Assembly (NCBI RefSeq): GCF_037042905.1
Contig: NC_087259.1
Span: forward strand, 21,111,501 to 21,175,500
DNA: 64,000 nucleotides
From: Lytechinus pictus
Lineage: Eukaryota > Echinodermata > Echinoidea > Temnopleuroida > Toxopneustidae
Reading direction: 5' to 3'
The translations under genes were made by a program, and so were the position numbers. Below the pieces are notes generated by a model. That model did not search any database and was not told the origin of the DNA. It saw only the letters and a list, made by a program, of their open reading frames with translations. Positions 39,501 to 50,624 of this stretch are shown here, piece by piece. How positions within the stretch are numbered: the stretch's first letter is position 1; each line of letters starts with the position of its first letter.

Positions 39501-41975
39501 TGACACCTATCATCATATTCAGTCATATGTCGTCCAAACCTGAGAGTTCTGCTTACATGGAGCATGGGCGTGTTGTACAATTCAGGATATGGTCAAAGGG
39601 CTTGCAAAGAAATTTATGGCAGTGAATGATAGAATGCCACACCCAATAATCCGTGGCGCGTCACTCGACAGAATTTGATGTTAGCATAAAAATATTACCG
39701 TCTAAATGATTTGAATGTCTGAAACGCAAAGACATACACGCTAATGTATCTGAGGGGGGGGGGGGGGGATTGCCCCATGATAGAATTTTGATGAATTTAT
39801 TTTGATTTGTCAGAAAAATTTTGCCTTAAAAAGTGCTTATTTGGGGTATCTAATTCCCCCACCCCTGTTGAAGAGACGGGTGACGAGATTATGCAGGTAC
39901 GCCATTAGGCATTTAATACAGGCTACATGAACATGATTTCTGAACAATGTCGTTTTGACCTTGTTATTTTATACGTGCATTAATAGTTTATAGGTGATAA
40001 TCAGGGAGAGATAAGGGAGGAAAATGATAGCATATATTGTGGTGAAAACAATAGTCATTTCATGTTACATCATATCCAATAGAGCATTTCAACAAAGCAA
40101 GCCTGTTCTTGAAAATGCAACTTGCCGAACATAGCAACTTGTTATTGATGCACCGTAGAAAAACTGAGCCTTAATGTTGTATCACCAGACACCGTCCCAC
40201 TAATAGGTTCCCAGTGAAACTAAACGCAAGAAAAGTAAACTTTGAAGGCATGCAGTGATGCAGGGAGTATTGAAAGGGTAAAGTCATGTTGGCAGCAGTA
40301 ATTAGGCTACATAATAATACATTTTATACTTTTGTTATTAAAAGGTTCAGATTAAGTTTAAATAGTCATCACCCCTCCCTCCTTGGATGACGCGAGACCC
40401 CTTTATTAAACGAATTAAAATCGATTTATCCCCTGCTTATGGGGACAAGGAGGTTAAACTGCGGTTTCCTAGCAGACGACGTCTCCCTGAAAAAGAAAGG
40501 CCATCCGGCACCCGGAAGTGAATGTGCAAAGGTCACATTCTCATTTGGTGACCTACTCTGTTTCCCTGTAAAACATCCTAGAAACGGTTTTAGTCAACGC
40601 AAGAGGAAATTCGGCATATCCCGTCAAACACGACTCTTCGACCGTCATGTTTATCACAAAATTGGGACAGCCAAGTTTATGTACAGACTGAATGGAGTTG
40701 AATGAATGGGACTTCAGCACAATAACTCATATTACTATGAGAGATCTTCAACCAGTGAATGAACTCACTGTGACCCAAGGCGAGACTATAATTCGACTTA
40801 GAGCACAGATATCTTATGGATGGCATTAGTTGGATTGGATTATTTGGATGATATGGATTATTGGGGGGTGTCTAAGAAGAACAAAATCACTGTCAATTTA
40901 TTATGCAATGAGCTAGAGGTGTGTTGTTATGTCGGTGCATAAATTATCTGAATTCAGTTAGGCAAATTTGAAACCCCAGTTAGAACAACCGAATTGGTCA
41001 ATATATATAGCCTTGTCTGCCATATCGGCAAGTGACTAATAATAAACCAACGTAAAATCGTATAATACAAATGTTTATTCTTATATATTGTTTTACTTTT
41101 TAAGTAGGATTTCCGACAAAAATCCAATTTGATACGGATCCATGCCTTAATTGTTCTTTTTGGGGGCGGCAACAATTTATTTAGGGGCAAAACAGTATAA
41201 TAGAGTTGACGCCTCCCGAAGATCCGTCTTTAATCTTTATTTTAAACAACCTGCATGGATAACAACAAAAATCATCTAAATGAGCAGAAATAGCAATTTG
41301 AACACGTGATCAATTATCATTGTCTCAACCATTGCCCTTTCCCTCTTTAATTTTTTTTTTACAAAATTAGGTTATACTTTCGTGTATAGTTTTACAAGAC
41401 TTTACAGTTTAGCCGAAGGAAATAAGCTCATTTTCACAAAATTAAGCTAAAAGGAAACGCCAACTTTTGCCCGTTGAGCTGGTCATTGACAATATCCGTC
41501 GCCGGACAATAGTTCTTTATGTCTGACTGATTAGGAGTGAATTAGCAGCGACTATCTCACGCATATCCATGTGATAGCTTGTTATATCCAATAAATCTAC
41601 ATGTACAGGCACGTCAAAGTCTGCATAGTGTTGATTATCGAGTGTATTGAAGATGCAAACATTTTGAAAAATGACAAAAAATATATTCCCTCGTTTAAAT
41701 TGCAATTTGGAATTATATCAGAGAAAATTAGAAGTAACATAGAACGTTACATAACATGTAAAAGAAAGAAACTTGGGGTGGGGGGATACACGCCTATTTA
41801 ATAATTTGTTTTCACGAGTGTAATTCCCCTTTTCTTTTACGCGTTAGTTATAAGTTCCGCACTAAACGAAATTCTCGATCATTTTTTTTAATGATCGAAA
41901 TAAGTTTGATACTTTGATTCCCATGCATGCAGTCTAAATTTACGATTCAAACTCTCGACCAAAATATAAATTGAC

Positions 41976-42455
41976 TGTAAATGTCCATTCATATTCAACA
42001 AGACAAAATAGTGATTTATATTTACCTTTGTTGAATTATGAATCTTCTAGAACAAATGTAAAATATGCTGGAGTTATTTTATGGAACAAAATACTTAAAG
42101 AAATTAAAAAGATGTCCATCTCTTGCCTCTTTCAAAAACAGCTATAAAATTCCATATTAATGCCTATAAATAAATCTGAAATATTATCCACCCATATGTA
42201 CTTAGATGCTTACAATACAATATATATATCTCTCTCTCTCTCTTCTATGATTATTATTATTATAATATTATAGTCTCGGGAGCCCAGCCTTAGAAAGGCC
42301 GTTGGCCTATGCTGGCTCCCTCATATTCTCAATTATTCTCTTGTTAAATGTATTTCTATATTTTTGTATCTTTATTTGTATAAAGTGTATTCTTAAGTTT
42401 GATTTGTATGCTGTATGTTTTTAATGAGAATTTGGAATAAATAAATGAAATGGAC
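41976..42455 (+). mobile_element. LINE 3'-end relic (CR1/Jockey-like)
   Basis: A plus-strand frame ending at TAA 42145-42147 encodes VHSYSTRQNSDLYLPL and then KYAGVILWNKI. It is the same C-terminal region as IHSYYTRQ...LPL...YTGPKLWN in the LINE at 20828-22645. The 3' region has a strong hairpin at 42278-42320 (GGGAGCC pairing with GGCTCCC, with GGCC-GTT-GGCC inside) and ends near TTGGAATAAATAAATG. The 5' edge is uncertain. Confidence 0.75.
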
Positions 42456-43860
42456 TAAAGCTCATTTTCAAGCATTATTTTCATAATTTTCAGCTTGCCT
42501 GTTTATGTTACCGTTTTTTATTTCATTCAATATTTTTTTTTATCTCGTTGATATATCTTGACGAAAAAACGTCTCTCTGAACTTCGATTGCCCTTTATCT
42601 ACCTATTCTAGACTCTGAACTCAAAATCTATATCAAATTTATCTTTCAATGTCAATCTTCCTTTTACCACATGGCAGCTACAACAAACTTACTTTGCACC
42701 TTTCATGCGTGCGAACACTACAAGAGCCATAGGTGTACGGGCCCATGATTCAGTTGCAAGCTAGAGCGGATGCTTTTTGTGCAACACCTCGAAACTAGGA
42801 GATATTTTCGAAGAAATTTTTTTTTTCTATAAATTTTGTTTCTACCTATTTTTTTTTTGTAGCATGGATTTATTTATATTATTGGAGTTTCCCGGGCATC
42901 CTTAATCATCCATCTCCAGTTATTACGATGATTCGGGTTGACGTCTGTCGATCCTGTCAGTTTTTAAAGGATGTGGGTCGGAGTTCATTTTTATTTTAAA
43001 GAAAATGTATCAAACAAAGCGCCAAATTTCGAAGTGTTAACAAATTGGGATATTGAAAGCAAAATCGTACAATAAGAATAAAACTCGAAAATCCCATATA
43101 TATCAAATATACTTGAGTATTCAGACCCATTTCTTATATTAACTACTCTTTCCCCATATTTCTATTTACACACTTACGAAAGCACCAAATAATATTTCTG
43201 GTTTTAGAACTGCATCATTCAATTGATGACGTAATCATCCACACTACAACACAAAGGAAGTGGAGTTAGTCAGGTCATGCCGGAAACCTAGTAAATTTGA
43301 TAAGTGAGACACTCAGCGTACAAGGAAAAGCAGGGAGGAAACGAATGCAAGAAAGTAAATGTTCATTTTTCCAGGATGTGTATACATGCATGTCTGTATG
43401 CGTTCATTAAATTATATAGAAAAGGCTCGTAATTTCGTGTTTTTTTTTATTACAGGGAAATAATGAAACTTCCAAGAAATAATGAACTGAATAAGATATA
43501 AACTACTGTAACATCCCACACAACAACGAATAATATTATACAACTTGCTAGGCAAGTAGCACTCGAATTCAGTAAAAAATTAAAATAAAGAAAAAGGCCC
43601 GCAAAATAACCTATAATAATCACCACCAAAGCATGAATGAACTAAATTAATAAACAGTAAACAAAATTGTTGAAAAATCAAGTTTGAAAGCCAATTCAAC
43701 AAAACGTGACGTTTATATCAAATAGGTTTGAAATGTGAATGGTTAAAAGTGGCAAAAAATGGTGTAAAAGCGTACCCGAAATGCCCGTGATATAAAACGG
43801 CATCCACGTTTCCAAGATATAAAACGGCATCCATTGTATTAATGGTATTGTCATACTTAC

Positions 43861-44123
43861 ATGCCAAGGTCTCCATAGGTGATAAAGAAATCCATGTTGC
43901 TGCAACCTTGTACCCATCCCACCTCCCACGTATCTGAAGAGCTGACGGGCGGGAATCGAACCTTTGCTGAGGCCCTGAAGTGTGGTGTCTGGTACTTGAG
44001 CACCGTTGGTGATGTCTCAATGAGGGTCGTTGGTTGGGGGTCAATGCGGGCATGGAGGTCAGTGACTTTGATATCGCCTTCGAGGCCGTGGTTCTTATTC
44101 CGTTTGGATAATATACAACCCAT
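43861..44123 (-). CDS. FAM78: FAM78 homologue, coding exon 1 (N-terminal 87 residues)
   Basis: This exon starts at an ATG (44121-44123 on plus) and ends as GGC AT before a canonical GTAAGT donor. It encodes MGCILSKRN at the N-terminus. MGC at positions 1-3 fits N-myristoylation at Gly2 with a palmitoylatable Cys3, as for other MGC-starting membrane-attached proteins; this is inference. Family-typical stretches follow: TSPTVLKYQTPHFRASAKV (37-55), TWEVGWVQGC (65-74) and MDFFITYGDLG (77-87). The frame joins exon 2 at phase 2 with a split ATA codon (Ile88). A pyrimidine-rich acceptor-like CTCCACCTCCCAG ends at 44144, so a further 5' untranslated exon upstream is possible. Confidence 0.93.
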
Positions 44124-44961
44124 GGGGCTGGTGGTGGGCGCGTCTGGGAGGTGGAGGTAGTGAGGCCGGGAAGGAACAGCTGAGAGGGTGGTCGGAGATA
44201 AACGACTCCGTCTTGCCGATGTCGAGGTTGAGTTCGAGGGCGATGTCGGGTAACCTCCTGTCGAGGTCGAAGACGAGGTGTTGGCACCCGGAAGGCTGTG
44301 GGATGTTGACTTGCGCTCGAGTGGCCGACAGTCGTTGACAGGGATTGATGAATGGTTGGATGACCCACTTGTTGCTTGGTGATGGTAATCGTGGTCGTGG
44401 CGGGGCTGACGAAGACGATGATGATGGTGATTCCCTGCTCGGTGATGGAAGTTGGAAGTTTCGTCGGTCCCGAAGGAGAGATTTCTTGGTGGGGTGAGAA
44501 CGGGACTCCTGCTGCGTGGAGCTGCCTGATCTTGTTGGCTGGGTGGTTGACCCCCACTCTCGGCTCCTTGAGAATTTCACACAAAATAAAACACAACACA
44601 GTAGCAAAATATATATCCACAATACGTTCTGATTATATTCCAAGATTAAAAGTGGTTTGATAGTGTCACAGGGATGTGGAAAAGTATAATCCCAGCCGAT
44701 TGGATCCAACGCAATCACAGCGTTCTGCGGCTGTGAATTCACTAATAGTTTGCCAACAAGTTCCGCAGTGGGAAAGTTATGCGGTGTTCCTACTGTTGGG
44801 CTTAGGGAGTACGACTCCTCTACGTCAACTGCAGTTTCTGGCAGGATTGCTTGTTTCTTACTGCACAACGCAATGAGTAGCAGGTCTGCCGCAACTATCA
44901 CGGCCCATCGGATAGAGTGACTATGACTGACTTCCGCTCGATTCATTTCCACACGGTACAT
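44095..44961 (-). other. 288-codon open frame overlapping the FAM78 start, unassigned
   Basis: A long minus-strand frame lies directly upstream and overlaps the first 29 nt of FAM78 in a different frame. It reads two hydrophobic stretches (IRWAVIVAADLLLIAL and LWIYILLLCCVLFCV) and a Ser/Pro/Arg-rich tail. A second 300-codon frame (43718-44620) overlaps it in another frame. Such double opening is more typical of a GC-rich leader than of a gene, and I recognise no homologue. If the leader is unspliced this would be an upstream ORF. Confidence 0.2.
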
Positions 44962-45935
44962 AGTGCCTGGCTAGCTCTCCGAGCTCCTATAGACGGGTGA
45001 GGAAGTAGTAATCAAGTTGAGTTGTTGAGGCAACGATGAGCTGGCATAACCCTCCAAACCAAATGACAACCTGCTACAGCAGCTTGCATCATCTGTAGAG
45101 AACATCGCTGGATCCTTAGCTAGAGACCGGGGACCCACAGTTGACCCACGATCAACGAAGACTCTCAACCTTTTCAAACTCCGCGCGATAAAATCTCCGT
45201 CACACACCGGAAGGCGAAAGAACAGAAACTAAAAAATTCGTCGAATCATGCAGCGATAACTCGAAAAGTGATCATTCCTCGAAAATAAGTATTCCTTTGC
45301 AATAGTTCATCAAGCTCTAACCCTCCATATGGCGATAAGTTGATTGACAATGTCCCGCGACCAAGTTACAAACAAGACAGACCTCACGGGCACACCAGTT
45401 ACCAGTATATTTCTACCAGTCCACCAGCATCTCGCGATAGAATGATAGCCGACGCTTCACCTTCCCGTGTGGTAGCGAATCTCCGACAGAAAATTGCCCG
45501 CTACGGCTCCGTACGATAAACACAAGGATTTATTCCAGACGAGAGATCTGGTAGAACGTTTTATCCCCTCAGCGAGAGAAACGAAGAGACAAACTTGTAT
45601 TTCTACTCCAACATACAGGATCTACCGCGGTCTAATCTGGTTTACGCATGATAATTACGAATCAGAAGGGTTTACAGCACAATGTCATATGTGTTTTTCG
45701 TTGGTAGGCAAAGCAAGAAAGAAACAGACTCCACATGCAAAGTACGTGGTGTAGACTTTGCATTTGCCACATGCAATATAAAAAAAAGCTTAGCGGCTCT
45801 CGACTTCGTATGTATGAAAAGGCCCATTCATCCGTGATGGACCGCAGCGGTGATGTTTGCTATTGGTATAGTGTTGGTATTTTATTAGTGAGAATGAGAA
45901 AGAGAGAAAGGGGAGAAGAGTCCGGATAGTTCAAG

Positions 45936-45955
45936 CATGGAGCAATAGCTCTATG
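45936..45955. repeat. Near-palindrome CATGGAGCAATAGCTCTATG
   Basis: This 20-mer differs at two positions from the perfect palindrome at 19239-19258, and both are followed by GTT. The shared flank and sequence imply a common origin. Confidence 0.75.
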
Positions 45956-46538
45956 GTTCAAGAATATCATTCAGGAGATCATTCCCGGGAGATCATATTA
46001 TTTCATCCTCTCAATTAACATTTTAAAGAAAAGAAATGAACAAATTTGATACGTCAGACTGACACTATACAGTCTCGACGTACATGTATTTACATTTATT
46101 TCTAAATGAAATTGTTCGTGCAAGCATAAATGTAAATTTACTTTTGTGAGATAATTCAATAAACTTTAACAATCTGAAAATATATGTCCTTCATTGTAAA
46201 CTTGACATTTAACTAGGGTATACAGTTCTCATTTGTCACGATTAATTGATTACTAGTACTCCAAATGAGCGGGGGGCGGGGTGCTAATTTGTTATCACAA
46301 CCTTCGTCTGAAATGTACACGGTGAGAAATGGGGAAACCCCCATCTTGCTGAATGGGAAACTCCCTTGAGTCTCATTTCCTTTCATGTTGAGAATCAGTG
46401 TGAAATTTTTTTCGAATGTTTTCTTTGTCAACGTTTAAATAATAAAACCCGTTAACCTTAATTGCGTTCTTTAATTACTTTAATCATATTTGACCGTAGG
46501 TCGACATTATGGTCTCTATCATCAGGGAACTTGCTCCA

Positions 46539-46570
46539 AGCATGGACCTATGAAGTAATAGATCCATGCT
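46539..46570. repeat. 32 bp hairpin of the CATGGACCTA type
   Basis: AGCATGGACCTAT pairs with AATAGATCCATGCT around a short loop, with one mismatch. The core matches the hairpin at 16514-16550. Confidence 0.75.
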
Positions 46571-47455
46571 CCAAGCCATAATTTTGCCAATAAGTGATTG
46601 CACATGCTTATTGTTTCGCATCAATTATCGATGCTTATATTTTGTATGGAGGGATTGAATTGCACTTTGCAATCAATCGATAATAAAACCAGTTAGTCAT
46701 TTCCTGATTTGACATGTTTCGTTGTATGAATTTTGAGCATCATCGGGGGGGGGGGGCATGCCATGGGTCGATCCAGGATCGACCAGGAGGGGGTGGCGAG
46801 TGGAGTACGTAACAAATTCAGAAAAATAAAAATGATTAAAAAAAAATCAAATGTCATCACCAAATCCACCATTAAAGCAATTCGCATTAAAAAGATTAAA
46901 CAGATGACAATAAAGAATGGGTAGGTGTGCCCTTTGCCCCCACCCGAACATTGCTGAATCCTTCCCTGAAATGTGCCCCGAGACAAAATAATAATTATAT
47001 GTGACCTCTCCCACTTGAAATGATTGTATAATCTTTTCTTTAGTTCAGATTTTTTTTCTAAGAGACTGTGCCTTTGGGGACAAAAAAAATCCAGTAGAAA
47101 AATGTTGCCCCCGGCCCCCACTTCGCCCCCGACTGAGACTTTGCTTTTACTTGTATATAGGAGGTTGCTCTTGAATATCACATATTTAATAATGGACAGC
47201 AACCTCTCCAAGCGATAACTCTGACGAAATTCCTCCAATTTCAAGAGTATCGTATTTCTGCCGTTGAAACGGGCCTAGGAAACGGGTCAATTTTTTGTTT
47301 ACCATGGGGTTGGCATGGCACCGCACTACGTCAAGTTGCGTTGTGTGATGTGCACTAAAATATTTTAGGACGAGAAAATAAGACTCATTGAAAAGGTCAA
47401 CACAGACCGGGTTATACCACAGGGCCATTATGTATCGTCAAGCCGATATCATCAG

Positions 47456-47590
47456 TTCAAACCGTCTCTCAAAACTCAATTATTTCAGCAGATGTGTATA
47501 ATTAGCTTAATTGGATGAGCCTGTGCTTATGAATGTTTTTTTAGCAGAAATATGGCGCAATTTAAATGCTGTGGATCATCATCATCATCA
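47456..47590 (+). mobile_element. LINE 3'-end relic with (ATC)n tail
   Basis: The frame FKPSLKTQLFQQM ending at TGA 47516-47518 matches the F-K-x-x-L-K-T-x-L-F motif that closes many LINE ORFs. The 3' segment ATATGGCGCAATTTAAATGC (47550-47569) is followed by (ATC)n (47575-47590). The 3' segment nearly matches that of the SINE at 1346-1620. Only the last ~135 bp are recognisable. Confidence 0.65.
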
Positions 47591-48044
47591 AAGAATGTAA
47601 AACAAGATGATGGATGTTTTATTTATCATCTCGTCGGGCATGATTTTACTCATTTTCTTATTCTTTTACTCACTTGCCTTCTGTTTGTTTGTGAATTTAT
47701 GAAATAATTCTACACTGAATTTGATTTGTATATACATGTAATAATGATTATGTCAAAATGTCAATTTGTGTTACCACGGGGGAATGTTGGTTTTTAATGA
47801 ATTGTAATGAATCGAAGGGGAGCAGTATTTTCCATTTTGATATGTCCTCAAATCAAATGGTCAGTCATTATCATGATTTTTTGTTATCACTCGTCTTCCA
47901 TCGTAAACGACCTAGCCGTCAGAAACACTTAAATGGGACTAGAATTGTTATCTGGATTCTTTCTCTTTTTGGCTATAGAGGATGGGCACATGGGTGGCGT
48001 CAAGGTATATTGCAATGGAAAAACAGGGGTAAGTATATATATAG

Positions 48045-48635
48045 TTAAAGGACAAGTCCACCCCAACAAAAAGTTGATGTGAATAAAAAGAGAAAAATCC
48101 AACAAGCATAACACTGAAAATTTCATCTAAATCGGATGTAAAATAAGAAAGTTATGACATTTTAAAGTTTCGCTTAATTTTACAAAACAGTTATATGCAC
48201 ATCCTGGTCGGTATGCAAATGAGGTGACTATGACGTCATCCACTCACTATTTCTTTTGTATTTTGTTATATGAAATATTCTAATTTTTCTCCTCATTGTC
48301 AAGTGATACAACGATTAATTCCTCCCTGAACATGTGGAATTAGCATTGTTTAATACCATATGGTTCAGTCAAGTTGATCCTAACTGTCAAATCTATATAA
48401 AAATGAAATATTGTATAATTCAAACAATAAAAAAAAGAAATAGTGAGTGATGGACATCATCGACTGACTCACCTAGTTGTGCATATCACTGTTTTGTGAA
48501 AAATAAGCGAAACTTTAAAATGTCATAACTTTCTTATTTTACATCCGATTTTGAGGAAATTTTCAGCACTATGCTAGTTTGATTTTTCTCTATGTATTCA
48601 AGTCAGCATTTTCCTGGAGTGGACTTGACCTTTAA
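48045..48635. mobile_element. TTAA-flanked foldback element, copy 3
   Basis: Ends TTAAAGGACAAGTCCACCCC and GAGTGGACTTGACCTTTAA. The internal order is as in copy 1, including paired CACTCACTATTTCTTTTG and AAAGAAATAGTGAGTG blocks. It is more diverged in its centre. Confidence 0.87.
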
Positions 48636-50466
48636 CAACCCAGACGCCTCTTTGTATACTCTTCTCTCTTCTTTCTCGCCTTACTTCCCCTTTTCCTCCC
48701 CTTTCTGCTCTCTTTTTCACTAATTGAAGAATGGGTGGGCACCCCATGTCCCAAAGTAGTGCGACCCCTGTTTAAGCATGATAGGACCGATGCCCTTTTT
48801 ATCATCATGTTGTGACACAATTTTTTTTTTACAATCAGCCATAATTTGCGAGTTTCCAATATGCCAAATAAACCATTTGATTTTATTGAAAAGATGTAGT
48901 CATTGCATTTTCGAAGCTCGTCCTTACTTTGGAAAATAAAACCAAAAAGTGAAACTATCACAAAAGATGATGCAAACAAACTGACTCGAAACTTAAAAAG
49001 AAATTAGAATCTTGGAAGTCGAAAGCGTAGGTAGGTAATTTATTGTGTCACTTCTTTATAAATAAAAAACTGATTTGATAATTTGACTGATAATGGGGAA
49101 AACCTTAATTTGAAAGACATTTAAAAAACCGGGCAAATAACGCTTATAGGCCTTTATGCAATTTTATAAAAAAAGAAGAAGATCTTTTTACAATCTAGTT
49201 TTGTCTACCTAACGCATACCTTGAGAATCCGCATTAACGTGCTTATAAATATGTATATATACATACATACTATAACGCTTATATATACTATAACGCTTTT
49301 GTCATTCACTTATGATAAAGACAATATGTACTCGTCGAAAATTTGTGGACTTCAGTAAATTTTGTTGGATTAAAGCATGAAAGTTTCAACCTTGTTTCTC
49401 TTATATATATATATATATATATATTTGGGGGTGGGTTGGGGTGGGGCTATATTGAGGGAATGGGGTTGACAGGGGCTTCCAAAGTTTGAAATATTTTTTT
49501 TTCGGGACGGGGTTAATATTTCTTTTCTATTAAATTGTCATCGATATCACCGTTGATATCACCATATTATTTCAGAGACAGCTTAAGAAGGGACACCACC
49601 AAAGGGCCAATATGTTTTAAGGACACGCGTACTATAATAGTAGTCCCCTACATTATTTTTCCCCCTCTTTTTCCCTCATCAGTGCCAACTTGCGCGTGCT
49701 ATGTGCTATGTTATATCTTTTTTTTTATTACACCTGTATGTTCCCGATCCCCCATCTCCTTCATAAATATAATTTCAATGGCTTACGAATGCGTGAACTT
49801 TCGTTTTGTATCAATATCTCTTTGATTCAATTGCATGGTGATGCGATTCACATGCTAAGTGTAGTCTGTCTTTGAAAAGGGCTTTCAATAACACTAAATA
49901 GCATCTTGTCACGGAAACGCAGAAGTAACATCAATTCAATCGTGTAGTATTACATGAAAGACTTTCCCTGCATTTCGGATCCCATCTGGACAGAAAAAAA
50001 TAATTGAAAACTGCTAAATGAAATTACTCAACAACAACAACAGCATCAATTGCAGGAGGAATAGCATTATTCTTGATCCGCGCCTGATAACTGAGAGGGA
50101 GGCATTGACAAAGAAGAGTCCGTGCAGTTTAAAAGCCTGGTAACGCCAGCAGTATTGATAGAAAACATGCAACCAACTGTCCTTTCAAGAACATGACCAT
50201 AGTGGTCTGTAGAGCCTGCATTGCATCTATACGAAGATCAGGACTATCACCCATAAACTAAAATAGAAAAGGAGTGAACATAATTATTATGCATCCATCA
50301 TGCTCATAGCAAACTGAAATACTAAAGAGACTTGCTGGCTTCGCCACATGGAAGAAAACAGTAAGAATCCAATGTCACAAGTTCTCATGGTTCTAGTCCA
50401 AACACAAAACAGAAACGATTCATGGATCATGATCATCATGACAATGAAAATATATATACATCATGA

Positions 50467-50624
50467 AGGGGCCGTGGAAGCGGGGGGGGGGGGGGGGGGC
50501 TGGGGTGCTTCAGCCCCCCACTTTTTTCCAAAACCGTAAACAAAAACGTAAAAATTATCATATGATTGTGATTTTTTGCATGGTCAGCCCCCCCCCTCAC
50601 TTTGAAAACCATTCCGCGGCCCCT
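50467..50624. mobile_element. Short MITE with G/C runs, AGGGGCCGYGGAA termini
   Basis: The ends AGGGGCCGTGGAA and TTCCGCGGCCCCT are inverted repeats, with TCATG on both flanks. Inside are an ~18 bp G-run and a GCTTCAGCCCCCCA block, then AAAACGTAAAAATTATCATA. An inverted, diverged copy lies in the sulfotransferase gene intron (62928-63137). Confidence 0.75.

Larger units (their letters stand above)
13487..43860 (-). other. FAM78: FAM78 intron, 30,374 bp
   Basis: On the minus strand the intron begins GTAAGT (donor at 43855-43860) and ends TTTTTGCAG (13487-13495), phase 2. It contains the elements listed separately: LINE 20828-22645, a nested SINE/MITE 24228-24687, two micro-repeat palindromes, two TTAA foldback elements, a hAT-like element and a LINE relic near 42 kb. 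I recognise no nested gene. Long stretches such as 13487-16513, 36585-41975 and 42460-43860 hold only AT-rich sequence, homopolymers and short random frames. A 131-codon frame at 17024-17419 (+) matches no family I know. Confidence 0.88.

Noticed and set aside
40439-40705. 88-codon plus-strand frame
   Set aside because: No recognisable motif or splice context; no similar sequence known to me.
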